Under the pieces are notes generated by a model. It was not told the origin of the DNA. It ran no database searches and saw only the letters and a program-made list of their open reading frames with translations. From NCBI GenBank assembly GCA_009829735.1, contig CM020618.1:15420568-15484567 (forward strand): a DNA stretch of 64,000 bases. The letters run 5' to 3'. A program made the translations under genes and the position numbers. Below, piece by piece: positions 22,122-33,600 of this stretch. Within the stretch, counting starts at the first letter, position 1, and each line of letters begins with the position of its first letter. This stretch comes from Pyropia yezoensis. Its lineage: Eukaryota; Rhodophyta; Bangiophyceae; Bangiales; Bangiaceae.

Positions 22122-24454
22122 GCAGCAGGGGACAGAGGTAAACTTTACCTCCGGGTGCACCCGGGTGTAGGGGGCCCTCTGTCTCAGAGAAACGGTGGTC
22201 TTGGACTGTGTCGTACGGATCGTTAGCCAAAATGGCTGGATCGGACCCCCGTCGTCCGGGGAGTACACGGGTGACGCACGTACTCCAGTGCCTTTGAATA
22301 CTGGTGAGACACAGGTAGGTGTACCTGGGGTCGCAGAGGAACTAGAGGTCCCTCAAGCCAGCAGGACTGGGATTACGGGCGGGCAACTGGCCACCCCGAC
22401 TCAGTCGGGAGTTCATTCGGGTGACACCCCCGATGATGGTGGGTCGAAGTCAGGCCACCGGGTGGTACACTCAACGGGAACATCCCAAGATGAGAGGACT
22501 GTCCCCGCGGGTTCCACTCGGGTTGGAGCCAACTTTGGCATGGAGCCATCGCCAACTAGGCTTTCGGAGGACGGCGGACCTCCGTTGGTCGGCGATGGGC
22601 TCGCGCCCTTACCCCCGGTTGAGACCCCTGAGGATCGTGGCTTCCCCTCAGGCGGACTCCGGAAGTTGACCGGCACTCAACGGGGAGTCGAGAACCCTCT
22701 TCTGGCGGAAACTGTCTGTCGGGAGGCGACCGATGTGTTGCGGCAGACTTTGCCGGATCCGGTGGTCACGATGATGAATACCATTTTAAATCAGATTGTG
22801 GCGAGTTTGCCACATGGTCTCAATTTCCAGATCGGAGTGGGGCCCTCGAGCCAGCAGACGCAGGGAGCACTTCACCCTACGCCTGCATCGGGGCGTCCCA
22901 AACAGTGACCAACCCCTGTGCCTCCCAGCTTGGGAACCGCGGGGACGTCAGCAGGTCGAACGCCTCACACAGGCGCGTCTTCTGTAGAGATACCGGAGGT
23001 TACACCGAGCCCGCCGGTGCTGACGGCAGAGACGAGTCAGTTTACCCCTCTGCCCCAGCGGCTGTTCCCGCAGCGTGAGGTGCCACCCAAGATCCAGGTA
23101 GCCAACTCGGTCTATCAGGGTATCTTTGACTGTGAGGCCTACGCCCTGAACAAAAAGTCAGTGGCGTATGGCCGTGGTCAGGCCCGAGTTATGGGCCGTG
23201 CCAAGAAGAACGTAACTCACTCTTTCGGGCACAAAGCGGAGTGGGATGGAACTCCCCCCCTCCGTGTCTTTGAGTTCCTACGTCGTTTTACGACAGCCTG
23301 TGACGACAATGCCATAAGTGAAGGCATGGCTTTCTACATGCCACAGGAAATCACCAAGGGCGACCTACGGACGGAAATTATGTCCTTCATGCCCAGTTCC
23401 TCAACTGGAGGAGCTGGTGAGGTGACGTCCTACCTAGAGCTCATCAACCGGTTGTTGAGGGCTATGGTTGATGAAGCTGCGTTGGATTCTCAATTCGAGG
23501 AGTTTGCGCAGGCGCACCAGGAGGAGAATGAGGACGAGTTGTCCTTCGCGCACAGAGTCCTTTGGCTCAACACAATCTCTGTGGCTTTCTTCACCCAGAA
23601 GCTGTGGTGAAGAGTCGCTTTGTGGAAGGTCTGCATTGGTCGGTCCATATAGAGACCCGGAAGCATAATACCTCCCAGGCGACACCGGCCGAGTTCGCCA
23701 GGTTTTCCTACCGCAGAGGGGAGGCTTACCGAAAGCTGCGAGATGAGCAACGCCAGGAACGGCGGGCCGAGTTGGCCAATGAGAGAGAGGAGACTCGCAA
23801 ATCCAAAGAGCTACGAGAGGCACGCCGGATCCGTGAGGATGAGGTGGTGGCCGCTGTGGCAACTTCCCAAGGCAGCCTCTCGGGTTCCCAATTCGGGAAG
23901 ACCCTCCAGGGAACGGAGAATCGGTGTTGGAACTGCAACGCTGATGGACACTGGGCGTAAGACTGCCCTTTGTTGAGTAAACGCATTAAAAAACTTGTGA
24001 AGAATGCAAGCAAGAAGACAGCAACGAGCGAAGTGGCCCCACCCTCGGCGGAAGAGGCGGACACGTCGACCTCGGACTCGTCGTCCTCTCCTTCGCCTTC
24101 TGACTCTGATGCCAAGTCGGCGGGAAACGAGTAACCGCTGGAGCTGGTCGTCCGAAGCTCACAGCGGCAGCCTCGGCCAAGGGGGTCCAGAGGACGAATC
24201 AACCCTGTCTCATACTGCGCCGACCCAGAGGGGTCCGCCCACCTTGGGTGGGACCGCCTAAGAACGTTAACCAACGTCGGGTCATCGCTGTGCTGACCGG
24301 AGAGAACTTCCACGTGGCTGGCCGGGTGCAACTAGCCCCAGGCCGTGCGTGTTGTGCCCGTATCGTACTAGATACTGGCTCAGGCGCTTCCTTGATTCGC
24401 AAGTCGCTGATGCCCAAGGAGGTGGAACTCCAACGTTGGAGGTCCAGGGCTAAC
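22122..24454 (+). pseudogene. Element A: decayed gag and start of protease (Ty3/gypsy)
   Basis: The sequence is co-linear with gag of element B (28726-30672) and very similar in translation (GEYTGDAR, VPLNTGETQVG, EGMAFYM, SYLELINRLL). The start context is preserved, but one C is missing in the C-run after ATGGCTGGATCGGAC, putting the reading frame out. Further stops and shifts occur near 22905, 23610 and 23960. The zinc knuckle CWNCNADGHW keeps its His, unlike copy B, but its next codon pair reads GCG-TAA. The protease start is present with an intact VLDTGSGASLIR. Homology ends at about 24454, where unrelated DNA begins. This copy is non-functional and serves as a useful comparison for B. 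Confidence 0.85.
24122..24128 (+). promoter_or_regulatory. -1 frameshift heptamer GGGAAAC, element A
   Basis: The heptamer reads G-GGA-AAC in the gag phase, followed by GAG and the gag stop TAA (24132-24134). It is the equivalent of the signals at 30660-30666 and 42439-42445 and is preserved although the element is dead. Confidence 0.75.
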
Positions 24455-25200
24455 TGTGGTATAAAACTCGATCCTCTCAGACACGTGTCAGTATACCTCG
24501 GGGGAAAGGGACAGGTAACACAGAAAGGGGAACTACGAGAGTGGTATGCCTTTTGCCTCACGTGCCTGTCCGCAGAGCGAACAGAAACACACGGCACACG
24601 GGGAAGAAGAAAGCAAACGCGCAGTTGTCTTTTCCTGAGGGCGCGGGCCAAGGGCGCCTCGCTGTCCCTCTTAACGTGCACCTGGGGCAGCCTCGGCACG
24701 TTGGCCAGGTAGCCCCCCCATACCCCCGAGTGGCCCCGACCCGAGTATAACCTCGTCAGGTCGGGGGCCACTATCACTACTAATTCTATTCCCACTCACT
24801 AATCTCACACTCAAATTCTCTTAAGTCAAGTCCCTCACAAATATGCAAAATCCCATCAGAAATCCCTCTCCCACGTGTGGGTAGCGTAGTCCACCGCATC
24901 CCAGTGCCGGGCGCGGGCCACGGCCGCCAACCATCACCACACGGCGGACGAGTTCTGGCACCTGGTGCCCTCTGGTCGCCATCCCGGGTCGGCGTCAAGT
25001 CTGGGCCAGGGATGCTACATAGCTCCCTCCCTAGTCCGGCACGTCCTCGGGCCGTACCAGGTGCCACCGTGCACAGCCTCGAGCACGTCCACACCGGTGC
25101 CGAGGTTGAGCGTCCTTAGCCCGGGCGTGATCACCTTCTCCAGCCCTGCCCCCCCCCCTCCTTCACCTTGACCTTCCCGTTCCCCCGGATTCTGGACGAC
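24455..25200. other. Junction region between element A and element D
   Basis: Homology with element B stops at 24454, and the new sequence starts TGTGGTATAAAACTCG, which could be an LTR edge. A matching ATCACCACA occurs at 24933-24941, but no target duplication or polypurine tract was found to support an LTR of 487 bases. A C-rich tract lies at 25148-25160. If element D had a 3' LTR it should lie here. Confidence 0.35.
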
Positions 25201-27378
25201 ATGTCCAGCTCCGAGCTCCTTGTTCGGCCCGCGGCTGCGGCGGCGAGTGTTGTGGAGGAGAGCTCGGGTGACCGTGCCCCTCTCCTGCCTCCGGTTCCTC
25301 GGATGTCGGTGCCGGCGTCGGTCGTCACGGCGGAGGCGGATCGAGTACCTCCGGCTTCAGCGTCGCGCCCGGTCGAGACCCCCCCGGCGGGTCTCCCGGA
25401 GATGCTTCTTGGGCAGGATCCTCTGGCGGCGCGGCGTTACTCTACGGTGGTCGGCAACGCCAGCGCGGCCCAGTGCCAGCAAGATTGTATGGTCATCTGG
25501 CGCAAGGAACTCCAGCGCGGGGTCTTGACGGAGATGGACAAGACGCGTCTCCACGCGGCGGACCAGATGCGCCTGGCTCAAGACCGCTCCCAGAGCTTTT
25601 CGGGTTCCTCTTGGGTTGCCCGTCTGGGGGATCTCCTCTTCGCGCTGGTGCTGGATCTTCCCCTGACCGAGCACCGCGTGTCTGCGTCCGTTCTCCGGTG
25701 GTCGGAGGAGGAAGGTTACGTCCGCCGGGCGCTCAAGGTTTGGGACGAGGCGCTCAAGGGGTCGGGGAGCCCGACTTGTGATCCCCGTCCGAGCATGGTC
25801 GCCCTGGAGTCGCCTTTCTTGGCCCGGAAGTACTCCGTGCTGTCGCCGGCGCTGGAGCAAGGCGAGCGGCGTGGGCGCCAGCAGGACTACATCGTGAGCT
25901 GCAACCACCAAGAGTTCTGGCAGCTGGACAAGGCTTACCGGGCGGCGTACTACCCCAACGTCATCCCGCAGCAGCAGGAGGTCGAGATCCCGGTCGGGTC
26001 TGCTCCGTCCAGCATCCCCTTTACGTGGTACTTCCTGGACGCCCTGACCCAGGCGTCGATCAAGGGCTTCTTCCATTCCATCCCGTACATGACGTACACC
26101 TCCGAGATGACGGTCTTGGCTGCCAACCACTGGCTCCACGAGGTCTCGGTGTCCAACCGGCTCTGGCTTCTCCCAGACCGTGGCAGTATCGCGACTGCCA
26201 CGTATAACGAACCCAGCGATCGGTGCTGTAAGGATTTGGGCTGAAAAGCCTATATCTGGCCCAAGATGTCAAGGATTCAACCCGTGGCGCAGTGGTCCAC
26301 AACGCCTGGTTAACATATGTTCCATGGCGTGGGTTCGATTCCGGGCATCCAACATCGATTCTTCCGGCGATTTCAAGGTGACTTCTGCTACACAGACCTC
26401 ATGATGGTCTGGATCGTCGACTAGCTGACCGTCGACTACCTGTGCAGCCAGGACGAGGAATACAAGGAGCTCTTCCAGGCGATGATCGACTTCCGGCGTC
26501 AATTCCCGGTGCATGACCGGAGCTTCTTGAACATGATCGCTGACCAGAACAGCCCGCGTCGGGATGGCTCGGGTTGGGTGCAGGTGGTCTACCAATCTTC
26601 TCCGGCCAAGGTGCAGCTGGCGACGCCGCTGCCGGCGTGGCCGCAGCTGGGAGGTCTTCCTGCGCCGGTCCCTCTTGATCTTTTGCCGACTGAGCCGCCG
26701 GTACAAGAGTCAGGATTGGCCGCGGCGGTCGGTCGGTCGCCGACCACTCCGGCCGTTCCTCCTCGGGCGCCTCCTACGCCAGGTGGCGGCCCGGTGCCCA
26801 CCATCGAGTTGGGAACTCCGGTTTCCGGCGCCGCTGCTAGCCGTCCCGGTCTGGCAAGCTCGGGTCGGTTCGAGATCCCGGCGCCGACTCTGCGCCTTTC
26901 CCACATTCGGGTGCCCAACTGGTACCTGACCCAAGGGGGGCCGACGTGCGACCAGTACGACGTCGGCATGATCGAGGACCAGCTGGGCCGTCTTCCGGTG
27001 CAGGTCGGGGGCGTCGGGTCTTCCTTGGTGCTGGGCACATATGCCAGCGTCTTGAACGACGTGGTCGACCAGGTGTTTGCTTGTGCGGATAGCGGCCAGA
27101 TGTCGGACAGTCCGGTGGTTGGAAAGCTTCTGGCAACCCTGACCCGGCATGGCTTGGCCCAGCGTTGGTCGAGGACCTTCACTAGCTTCCAATGGCACCG
27201 GCAGGCGTATCTCTAGGAGCGGGAGCGCCCTGCGACTACGGGTGCTGCTCCGATGGCGGAGTACGTGGAAGCACCTCGCCCGCCGCATTACGTCATCCCG
27301 TCGTCCTCCGGGTCCCGTAGTGCTGCGGACGCGGCGCTGGAGGACGCTCCCGCGGCGCAGCGTCCGCGCCGAGAGTAG
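25201..27378 (+). pseudogene. Antisense accessory ORF of element D
   Basis: A long plus-strand frame (ATG 25201, MSSSELLVRP) runs opposite to the minus-strand integrase remnant at 27526-28139. It is in frame to about 26244, interrupted by inserted DNA with a tRNA-like core, and resumes in the same phase at about 26400. It has in-frame stops (TAG near 26421 and at 27214-27216) before ending at 27376-27378. It has no recognised catalytic domain. A stretch with the spacing T-x-T-x-E-x-T..RL-x-x-LP-x-x-G (about 26093-26185) and a C-terminal RWS..W motif (about 27163-27198) resemble the antisense ORF of element C at matching places. The coding-like composition over 2 kb and the parallel position argue for a real former gene. 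Function unknown. Confidence 0.6.
26278..26351 (+). repeat. tRNA-like insertion (SINE-like) inside the element D ORF
   Basis: A RNA polymerase III A-box-like TGGCGCAGTGG (26285-26295) is followed 36 bases on by a B-box-like GGTTCGATTCC (26332-26342). The T-arm and acceptor strands do not pair well, and the middle is a short palindrome (AACATATGTT) instead of a normal anticodon arm. It is therefore not a functional tRNA. It interrupts the antisense ORF of element D, so a tRNA-derived SINE is the best reading. Its outer limits are unclear. Confidence 0.4.
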
Positions 27379-27525
27379 CACATGGAGGTGAGGAGGGTGA
27401 GAGCCCAGGGAGAAGGGAAGAGGGAAGAGGCGGAGAGAAGGGTTGCTCGAGCGGGTGCTTGCTTGTTTTCTGGTAGTTTCATGCTTGTATTGCCTGTTTT
27501 CCTTGATACACCCGTCGCCTTCTTC

Positions 27526-28139
27526 TCAATCCTCTTGTTCCGCGTCTGTTGCGGGTGAGTTCGGCTCGTCCCGCATGTCTTCATCAGCTCCTTCCTTCTC
27601 GTCATCCTCCGAGTCCGATTCCAGGATCTTGCCGGCTCTGGCCACTGGAGTGCCTTCAATACCGTTCCGACGCGTGTAGGCGCATACATCCGCAATGAGC
27701 AACCGGTTGGACGGTTCCAAGCTATCACCAGCCGGGTTGAAACCGAACCAGCGTACTCGCAGGTACAAGCGCCCGTCTCTCCAGGCATGGTCAACGAACT
27801 TAACGTAGACATACTCTCGGCCTTCTTCTTGGGATAACCAGGGTACTGCGGCACGCTTTCGCCGGGTCAGCTCCCGTTTGCTTGGCGGTGGAGCTCGGGT
27901 GACGTGGTCGCTGCTCACCCGGTACGGGGAGCCATCCACGTCTAGAAGAAATGTCCAGCCGTCCGTACTCAGAATCTCATAGGGCCCGTCCGTCTTGGAG
28001 TCCAGCTTCCCCCGGGTCTTGCTATGTCACGAAAGCCCAGTCGCCACCACCCAGCTCCTTGTTCTTCTCCCGAACACCCTTGTCGTAGTCCCGCTTGTAT
28101 CGCTCCCGGGTCTTCGCGATTGACTCCTTGACTCGCGGG
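27526..28139 (-). pseudogene. Element D: integrase C-terminus with GPY module and chromodomain
   Basis: The minus-strand translation contains RVKESIAKTRERYKRDYDKG and a GGGDWAFV step, then in another frame KTDGPYEILSTDG..SPYRVSSDHVTRAP (the GPY/F module). A chromodomain-like stretch follows (YVYVKFVDHAWRDGRLYLRV then RWFGFNPAGDSLEPSNRLL), with an acidic tail ending at 27526. This is the end of a chromovirus (Ty3/gypsy) pol. A frameshift and stop near 28022 break it. Its upstream part is cut off exactly where the LTR of element B starts (28140). The rest of its pol was not found at the far side, so the locus was rearranged later. Confidence 0.8.
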
Positions 28140-28608
28140 TGTGGCAGTATTGACCCCCAGGTAGGGGGGCAACACGTGCCATGCAAGGGGCGGCAGGCCA
28201 CTAGCCTGATCCGTTCCTCCCCCTGCATTTGGGTCCATATTCCCTAAGTTTGGGATAGTTAGCTTAGTAGTAAATCCAACTTGGATTTGAGGGTTTTCTG
28301 CATTTATCGTCTTGAATTTTCGTGTGGCCCGGTGGGCAGGTGCTGGGGTGGGAGATTCTGAGTGGCGAGATTCTGAGTGGACCCTGGGGGGATAAGGGGA
28401 GGGACAGCGGGGCTTGGCCCTGCGTCCCCGTCCCGACCAAGAAACTGTTGGACCACACACCATCTTCTTGTTTGTCCGTGGGGGGTTTGCCCCACAACAG
28501 GGACAGAGTGTGTGCGACTTGCACTTCTTCCGGTTCCCCCGACACGGGAGGCAGCCCTGGCACACCGCCCCAACTTGGGTGCCGTGTGTGCTTGTGGTTC
28601 TTGCCACA
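28140..28608 (+). repeat. 5' LTR of element B, 469 bp
   Basis: It starts TGTGGCAGTATT and ends TTCTTGCCACA. It aligns over its length with the LTRs at 20950 and 45430 but is more diverged, mostly in the first 130 bases. It is followed by TT and the primer-binding site. The inserted edge lies inside the integrase remnant of element D. Confidence 0.9.
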
Positions 28609-28610
28609 TT

Positions 28611-28629
28611 TGGTGGAGCAGCAGGGGAC
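28611..28629 (+). promoter_or_regulatory. Primer-binding site of element B
   Basis: The sequence is TGGTGGAGCAGCAGGGGAC, two bases after the LTR. It begins with TGG (complement of tRNA CCA) and predicts a primer tRNA whose acceptor 5' strand is GGAGCAG. The identical 19-mer is used by element C (44821-44839), and the PBS of element A is the same, split by a solo LTR. Confidence 0.85.
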
Positions 28630-28725
28630 AGAGGTAAACTTTACCTCCGGGTGCACCCGGGTGTAGGGGGCCCTCTGTCTCAGAGGAACGGTGGTCTTGA
28701 CGTGTCATACGGATCGTCAGCCAAC

Positions 28726-30672
28726 ATGGCTAGCTCGGACCCCCCGTCGTCCGGGGAGTACACGGGTGACGCACGTACTTCAGTGCCTTTGAATACTGGT
28801 GAGACACAGGTGGGTTTACCTGGGGTCGCAGAGGGACTAGAGGTCCCTCAAGCCAGCAGGACTGGAAGTACGGGCGGGCAACAGGCCACCCCGACTCAGT
28901 CGGGAGTTCACTCGGGTGACACTTCTGATGTGGGTGGGCCGAAGTCTGGCCACCGTGTGGTATACTCAACGGGAACGTCCCAAGGGGTGAGGACTGTCCC
29001 CGCGGGTTCCACTCGGGTTGGAGCCAACTTTGGCTTGGAGCCGTCGCCAACTAGGCTTTCGGAGGACGGTGGACCTCCGTTGGTCGGCGATGGGCTCGCG
29101 CCCATGCCCCCGGTTGAGACCCCTGAGGAACGTGGTTACCCCTCAGGTGGACTCCCGGAGGCGGACCGAGACTCAACTGGAGTCGTCAATCCCCTCCTCG
29201 CGGAAACTGTCCGTCGGGAGGCGACCAATGTGTTGCGGCAGACTTTGCCGGACCTGGTGGTCACGATGACGAATACCATTTTAAATCAGATTGTGGCGAG
29301 TTTGCCAGATGGCCTTAATGTCCAGACCGGATTGGGGCTTTCGAGCCCACAGGCGCAGGGGGAATCTCTCCTGACGCCTATCTCTGGTCGCCCCGAACTG
29401 GGGGCGACACCTGTGACTCCCAACGAGGGAGCCACACCATACTCGGTGGGGCGTACGCCCTTCACGGGGGAGTTCCCCTCGGAAACGCCGGCGGCTACAC
29501 CAAGCTCGCCGTACCAGACTACAGGCACTGAGGGTGGACTTACCCCAAGGCCACAGCGGCTGTTCCCTCAACGTGAGGTGCCGCCCAAGATTCAGGTAAC
29601 CAACCCGGTCTACCAGCGGATCTTTGACTGTGAGACCTACGCCCTCCACAACAAGTCGGTGGCGTATGGTCCTGACCAGGCCCGAGCTATGGGCCGTGCC
29701 AAGAAGAATGCACTTCATTCTTTTGGGCACAGAGCGGAGTGGGATGGAACTCCCCCCCTCCGTGTCTTTGAGCTCCTACGTCGTTTCACAAAAGCCTGTG
29801 ACGACAATGCCATAAGTGAAGGCATGGCTTTTTACATGCTACTGGAGTTTACGAAGGGAGACCTGCGGACAGAGCTTATGTCCGTCATGCCCAGCTCCTC
29901 AAGTGGAGGCGCTGGGGAGGTGACGTCCTATTTGGAGCTCGTCAACTGGTTGTTGAGAGCCATGGTTGATGAGGCAGCGTTGGCTTCTCAAGTCGAGGAG
30001 TTTACGCAAGCCCATCAGGAAGAGGCGGAGGACGAGTTGTCCTTTGCGGAGCGAGTCCGTAAGCTCAACAATCTCTGTGGGTTTCTTCATCCACAAGCTG
30101 TGGTGAAGAGTCGGTTTGTGGAGGGACTCCATTGGTCAGTCCGGATGGAGACCCGGGAGCATAACACTGCCCGGGCGACCCTGGCCGAGTTGGCCAGGTT
30201 CGCCTATCGCAGAGGCGAGGCCTACCGCAAGTTGCGGGAGGAACAACGCCAGGAGCGTCAGGCCGAGTTGGCCAAGGAACGGGAGGAGGCGCGCCAAGCC
30301 AGAGAGTTGAGAGAGGCACGCCGAATCCGCAAGGAGAGGGTGGTAGCTGCCGTGGGAACTTCCCAGGGTACCTCTTCGTCTTCCCCAGTTGGGAAGACCC
30401 CTCCGGGAACTGACCATCGGTGTTGGAACTGCAACTCCGATGGATACTGGGCATATGACTGCCCCAAGTTGAGTAAACGCATCCAACAACTTGTTAGGAA
30501 TGCGAGTAAGAAGTCGGCTACGAGCGAAGTACGTTCACGCCGCGAGGGTGGGTCTCGACCGACCGTCGCGGTCGCCACACCCTCGGCGGAGGAGGCGGAC
30601 ACGTCGTCCTCGGACTCGTCGTCTTCCTCCCCGCCCTCAGATTCGGACGCCAAGTCGGCGGGAAACGAATGA
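28726..30672 (+). CDS. Element B Gag polyprotein
   Basis: This is a 648-residue structural polyprotein of a Ty3/gypsy element. The start is the ATG at 28726 (MASSDPPSSG) in context ACATGG, chosen because element A diverges in frame just after it. The N-terminal 240 residues are Gly/Pro/Thr-rich. The capsid-like core follows (AYGPDQARAMG, FELLRRFTKACDDNAISEGM, ELVNWLLRAMVDEA, VVKSRFVEGLHWSV), then a long charged helix rich in Arg/Glu. A nucleocapsid zinc knuckle CWNCNSDGYWAYDC has the CCHC His replaced by Tyr; copy A keeps His. The frame stops at TGA 30670-30672, one codon after a GGGAAAC heptamer that would shift ribosomes into pol. Confidence 0.9.
   Translation: MASSDPPSSGEYTGDARTSVPLNTGETQVGLPGVAEGLEVPQASRTGSTGGQQATPTQSGVHSGDTSDVGGPKSGHRVVYSTGTSQGVRTVPAGSTRVGANFGLEPSPTRLSEDGGPPLVGDGLAPMPPVETPEERGYPSGGLPEADRDSTGVVNPLLAETVRREATNVLRQTLPDLVVTMTNTILNQIVASLPDGLNVQTGLGLSSPQAQGESLLTPISGRPELGATPVTPNEGATPYSVGRTPFTGEFPSETPAATPSSPYQTTGTEGGLTPRPQRLFPQREVPPKIQVTNPVYQRIFDCETYALHNKSVAYGPDQARAMGRAKKNALHSFGHRAEWDGTPPLRVFELLRRFTKACDDNAISEGMAFYMLLEFTKGDLRTELMSVMPSSSSGGAGEVTSYLELVNWLLRAMVDEAALASQVEEFTQAHQEEAEDELSFAERVRKLNNLCGFLHPQAVVKSRFVEGLHWSVRMETREHNTARATLAELARFAYRRGEAYRKLREEQRQERQAELAKEREEARQARELREARRIRKERVVAAVGTSQGTSSSSPVGKTPPGTDHRCWNCNSDGYWAYDCPKLSKRIQQLVRNASKKSATSEVRSRREGGSRPTVAVATPSAEEADTSSSDSSSSSPPSDSDAKSAGNE
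30660..30666 (+). promoter_or_regulatory. -1 frameshift heptamer GGGAAAC, element B
   Basis: It is phased G-GGA-AAC with respect to gag, then GAA TGA. The pol frame is -1 relative to gag and is open through the site. Just downstream GACC..GGTC can pair (about 30671-30689), a possible but short stimulatory hairpin. Confidence 0.8.
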
Positions 30673-33600
30673 CCGTTGGGGCTGGTCGTCCGAAGCTGAC
30701 AACGGCAGCCTCGGCCAAGTGGGCCAGGAGGACGAACCAACCGTGCCGGATACTGTGGCGACCTAAGGGAGTCCGCCCACCTCGGGTAGGACTCCCCAAG
30801 AACGTAAACCCACGTCGCGTCATCGCGGTGCTGACGGGTGAGAACTTCCAGGTGGCTGGACGGGTGCAACTTGCCCCCGGCCGCGCCTGTTGTGCCCGTA
30901 TCGTGCTTGATACCCGGTCAGGAGCCTCCTTGATACGCAAGTCGCTATTACCAAAGGAGGTGAAGCTCCAACGCTGGAGGTCCAAGGCTGACCATATGAT
31001 TGACATCAATGGTGGGGTACTTCCCATCGTTGGTGCCGTGACCCTACCAACTAGCTTGGGGACCCATGAGGTCGACGTGACCTATGGTGTAGTTGAGAAT
31101 ATATCGGTACCCCTGCTTCTGGGTACCCCTTATGTCGTAACACAAGTGCCTTTGATCTGTGGCCCCGAGTACTGGGTCAAGTTGATGAATGGGGAGACTA
31201 TCCCCATCCTTGGTAAGGGAAAGTCTGTGGCTCCTGTGACAGTCTCACAGTCGAAGCCTGTTTGCTCTGTGAGGGAAGGGTTTACTGCTACCCTGCGTTT
31301 AGCCCGCAAAGTCACGTTGCCCCCCAACTCGGTGGCGCACGTTGACGTTGTAACTGATTTTTCGGGGAACGGGTTGGTGCACCCTAACCCCCGTCTTGCT
31401 CGCAAGCACCAAGTGCATGTTGCCCTTGGCACGATGGACTCCAAAGCCGGAGTCCCGTGGAGGATCCAGGTGATGAACCTGAGTCCGACGCCCAAGTACT
31501 TCAAGTCGGGAGCCAAGTTCGGCTATATCGACCAACATGAGGGACCGGTAGTAGCGGTCACCCTCAACGCGGGCGCAAGTAGCGACCCGAAGTCCGGAAA
31601 GGAGAAGCATCAAGCCAAGTCGGCCACCTCTCCTCGGCTCCATGTGAACATGGAGGGTGTTCCCCCCAGGTTGAGGGTTCAAGTTGAACGCCTCTTGGAC
31701 CAATATCACAAGTTGTGGGATGGTCAATTGGGACTCATGAGAGCCACCCAACACCGGATCGAGTTGAAGCCCGGTGCACCCCCTATACGCCAACAACCGT
31801 ATAGGGGAGGACCCCGTTCAAGGGCCCTCGTTAAGGAGCAAGTTGCTCGCATGGAGGCCCTCGATGTGATCGAGGCCAGCAACGCCGAGTGGGCGAGTCC
31901 GGTGGTTATAGTCCCCAAAGTTGATGGGACCCCCCGGTTTTGTATCGACTACCGTAAGCTCAACGAGAGCACGGTGAAGGACAGTTATCCCCTACCTAGG
32001 ATGGATGACTGTCTGGACTCTCTGGGGAGGGCAAACGTGTTCTCTACCCTGGACTGTAACGCGGGGTACTGGCAAATTCCCATTGCCCCGGAGGACAGGC
32101 ATAAAACTACCTTTACCTGTCACTGTGGTACCTACCAGTGCAAGCGCCTACCGTTTGGTCTGTGTAACGCGCCGGCAACTTTCCAGCGCGCTATGGACAT
32201 GATTCTGGCCGGAGTACGGTGGCAGATCTGCCTTGTGTACCTAGACGACATCATTGTGTTCTCCCGAAGTCCGGAGGAACACATTGGCCATCTTGGCCAG
32301 GTGTTCAAGCTACTTGCTGACGCCGGTGTGTCACTGAAGGCGAGTAAGTGCCACCTCTTTACTCAAGAGGTGGAATACTTGGGACATGTTGTCCGTCCGG
32401 GGCGTCTCAGTGTTAACGAGAAGAACTTGAGGGCCATTCGTAAGGCTCAGTACCCCCGGACCCAGACCCAGATGAGGAGCTTCCTCGGGATGTGTAACGT
32501 GTACCGACGTTTCACCAAGGGCTTCGCCAAGGTGGCGAAGCCGTTGAATGAGCTAGTGAGCTCAACGCTACCGAAGAACCTGCCTCCCCCAAGTCGGGTG
32601 GAGCAGGAATCCTTTGAGACTCTTCGGGACCTTCTGCTGAAGCCCCCCATCTTGGCAATTCCCAGGTTGGGAGTCCACTTACATCCTGGATGTGGACGCT
32701 AGTTACGACCAACTTGGTTGTGGTGTTGCTTCAGCAGCAGCCGGACAAGGAGTACTTGCCGGTGGGATACTTCAGTAAGGGCTGAACTCGGCCGAGAAGA
32801 ACTACGGAGTCACCGAGTTGGAAGGACTCGCAGTGGTGTGGGCGGTGACGTCACTTCGTCACTACCTGGAGGGTGAGAAGTTCCTCATCCGCTGTGACCA
32901 CCGCGCGTTGCAGTTTATCTTCAAGACGGACTGTACGAACACTCGTCTCAACCGGTGGAGGGTGCGACTGGCACCCTTCAACTTTGACATTGAGTACCGA
33001 CCTGGCAGGCAACATGCCCTTGCCGACGGCCTCTCTCGGGTACCTACCGAGGGGCTGGACACTAACCCAGTCGATGAGGACATCCCCATCGTGGGGGTAG
33101 TCACGCGCTCGGGTCAGGCGTTGAACCCCGAGGCGCCAGGGAACAAGAAGTACTTGCCCCTGTCCCTGGACGAGGTGGTGAAGGCCCAGGCCGAGGATCC
33201 CTTCTGCAAGTCGCAGAGGGATATACTGGATACGGTGGTTGAGACGCGCTTCTTTCTGGGAGACGATGGCCTCCTCATGAGGAGGGGGGTATTCCAGGGG
33301 ACCGAACAACTTGTCGTTCCCCGCATCCCTCAAGGACAGTATCCTTGAGAGGGAGCACAACGCTCCAACGGGTGGACACCTGGGGTCTAGTAAACTGTAC
33401 CAGACCCTGAGGACCAGGTACTACTGGCCGTCCATGGTGGTGGACATCTACAGTTGGGTGGCTGCCTGCACCAGTTGTGCACAGAATCGTCTGATGGAAC
33501 GGCGGCCTACTACGGCTATGCTATTGTTCCCGGCCAAGGAGCCCTTCGCCGCGTTGGCGATGGACATCCTTGGGCCACTGCCCGTGACCGAGGAGGGCAA

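Noticed and set aside
24455..24941. LTR of element D (TGTGGT..ACCACA)
   Set aside because: No target duplication, no polypurine tract next to the inner end and no second copy in the window; kept only as a junction note.
26278..26351. Functional tRNA gene
   Set aside because: T-stem and acceptor do not pair and the anticodon arm is abnormal.
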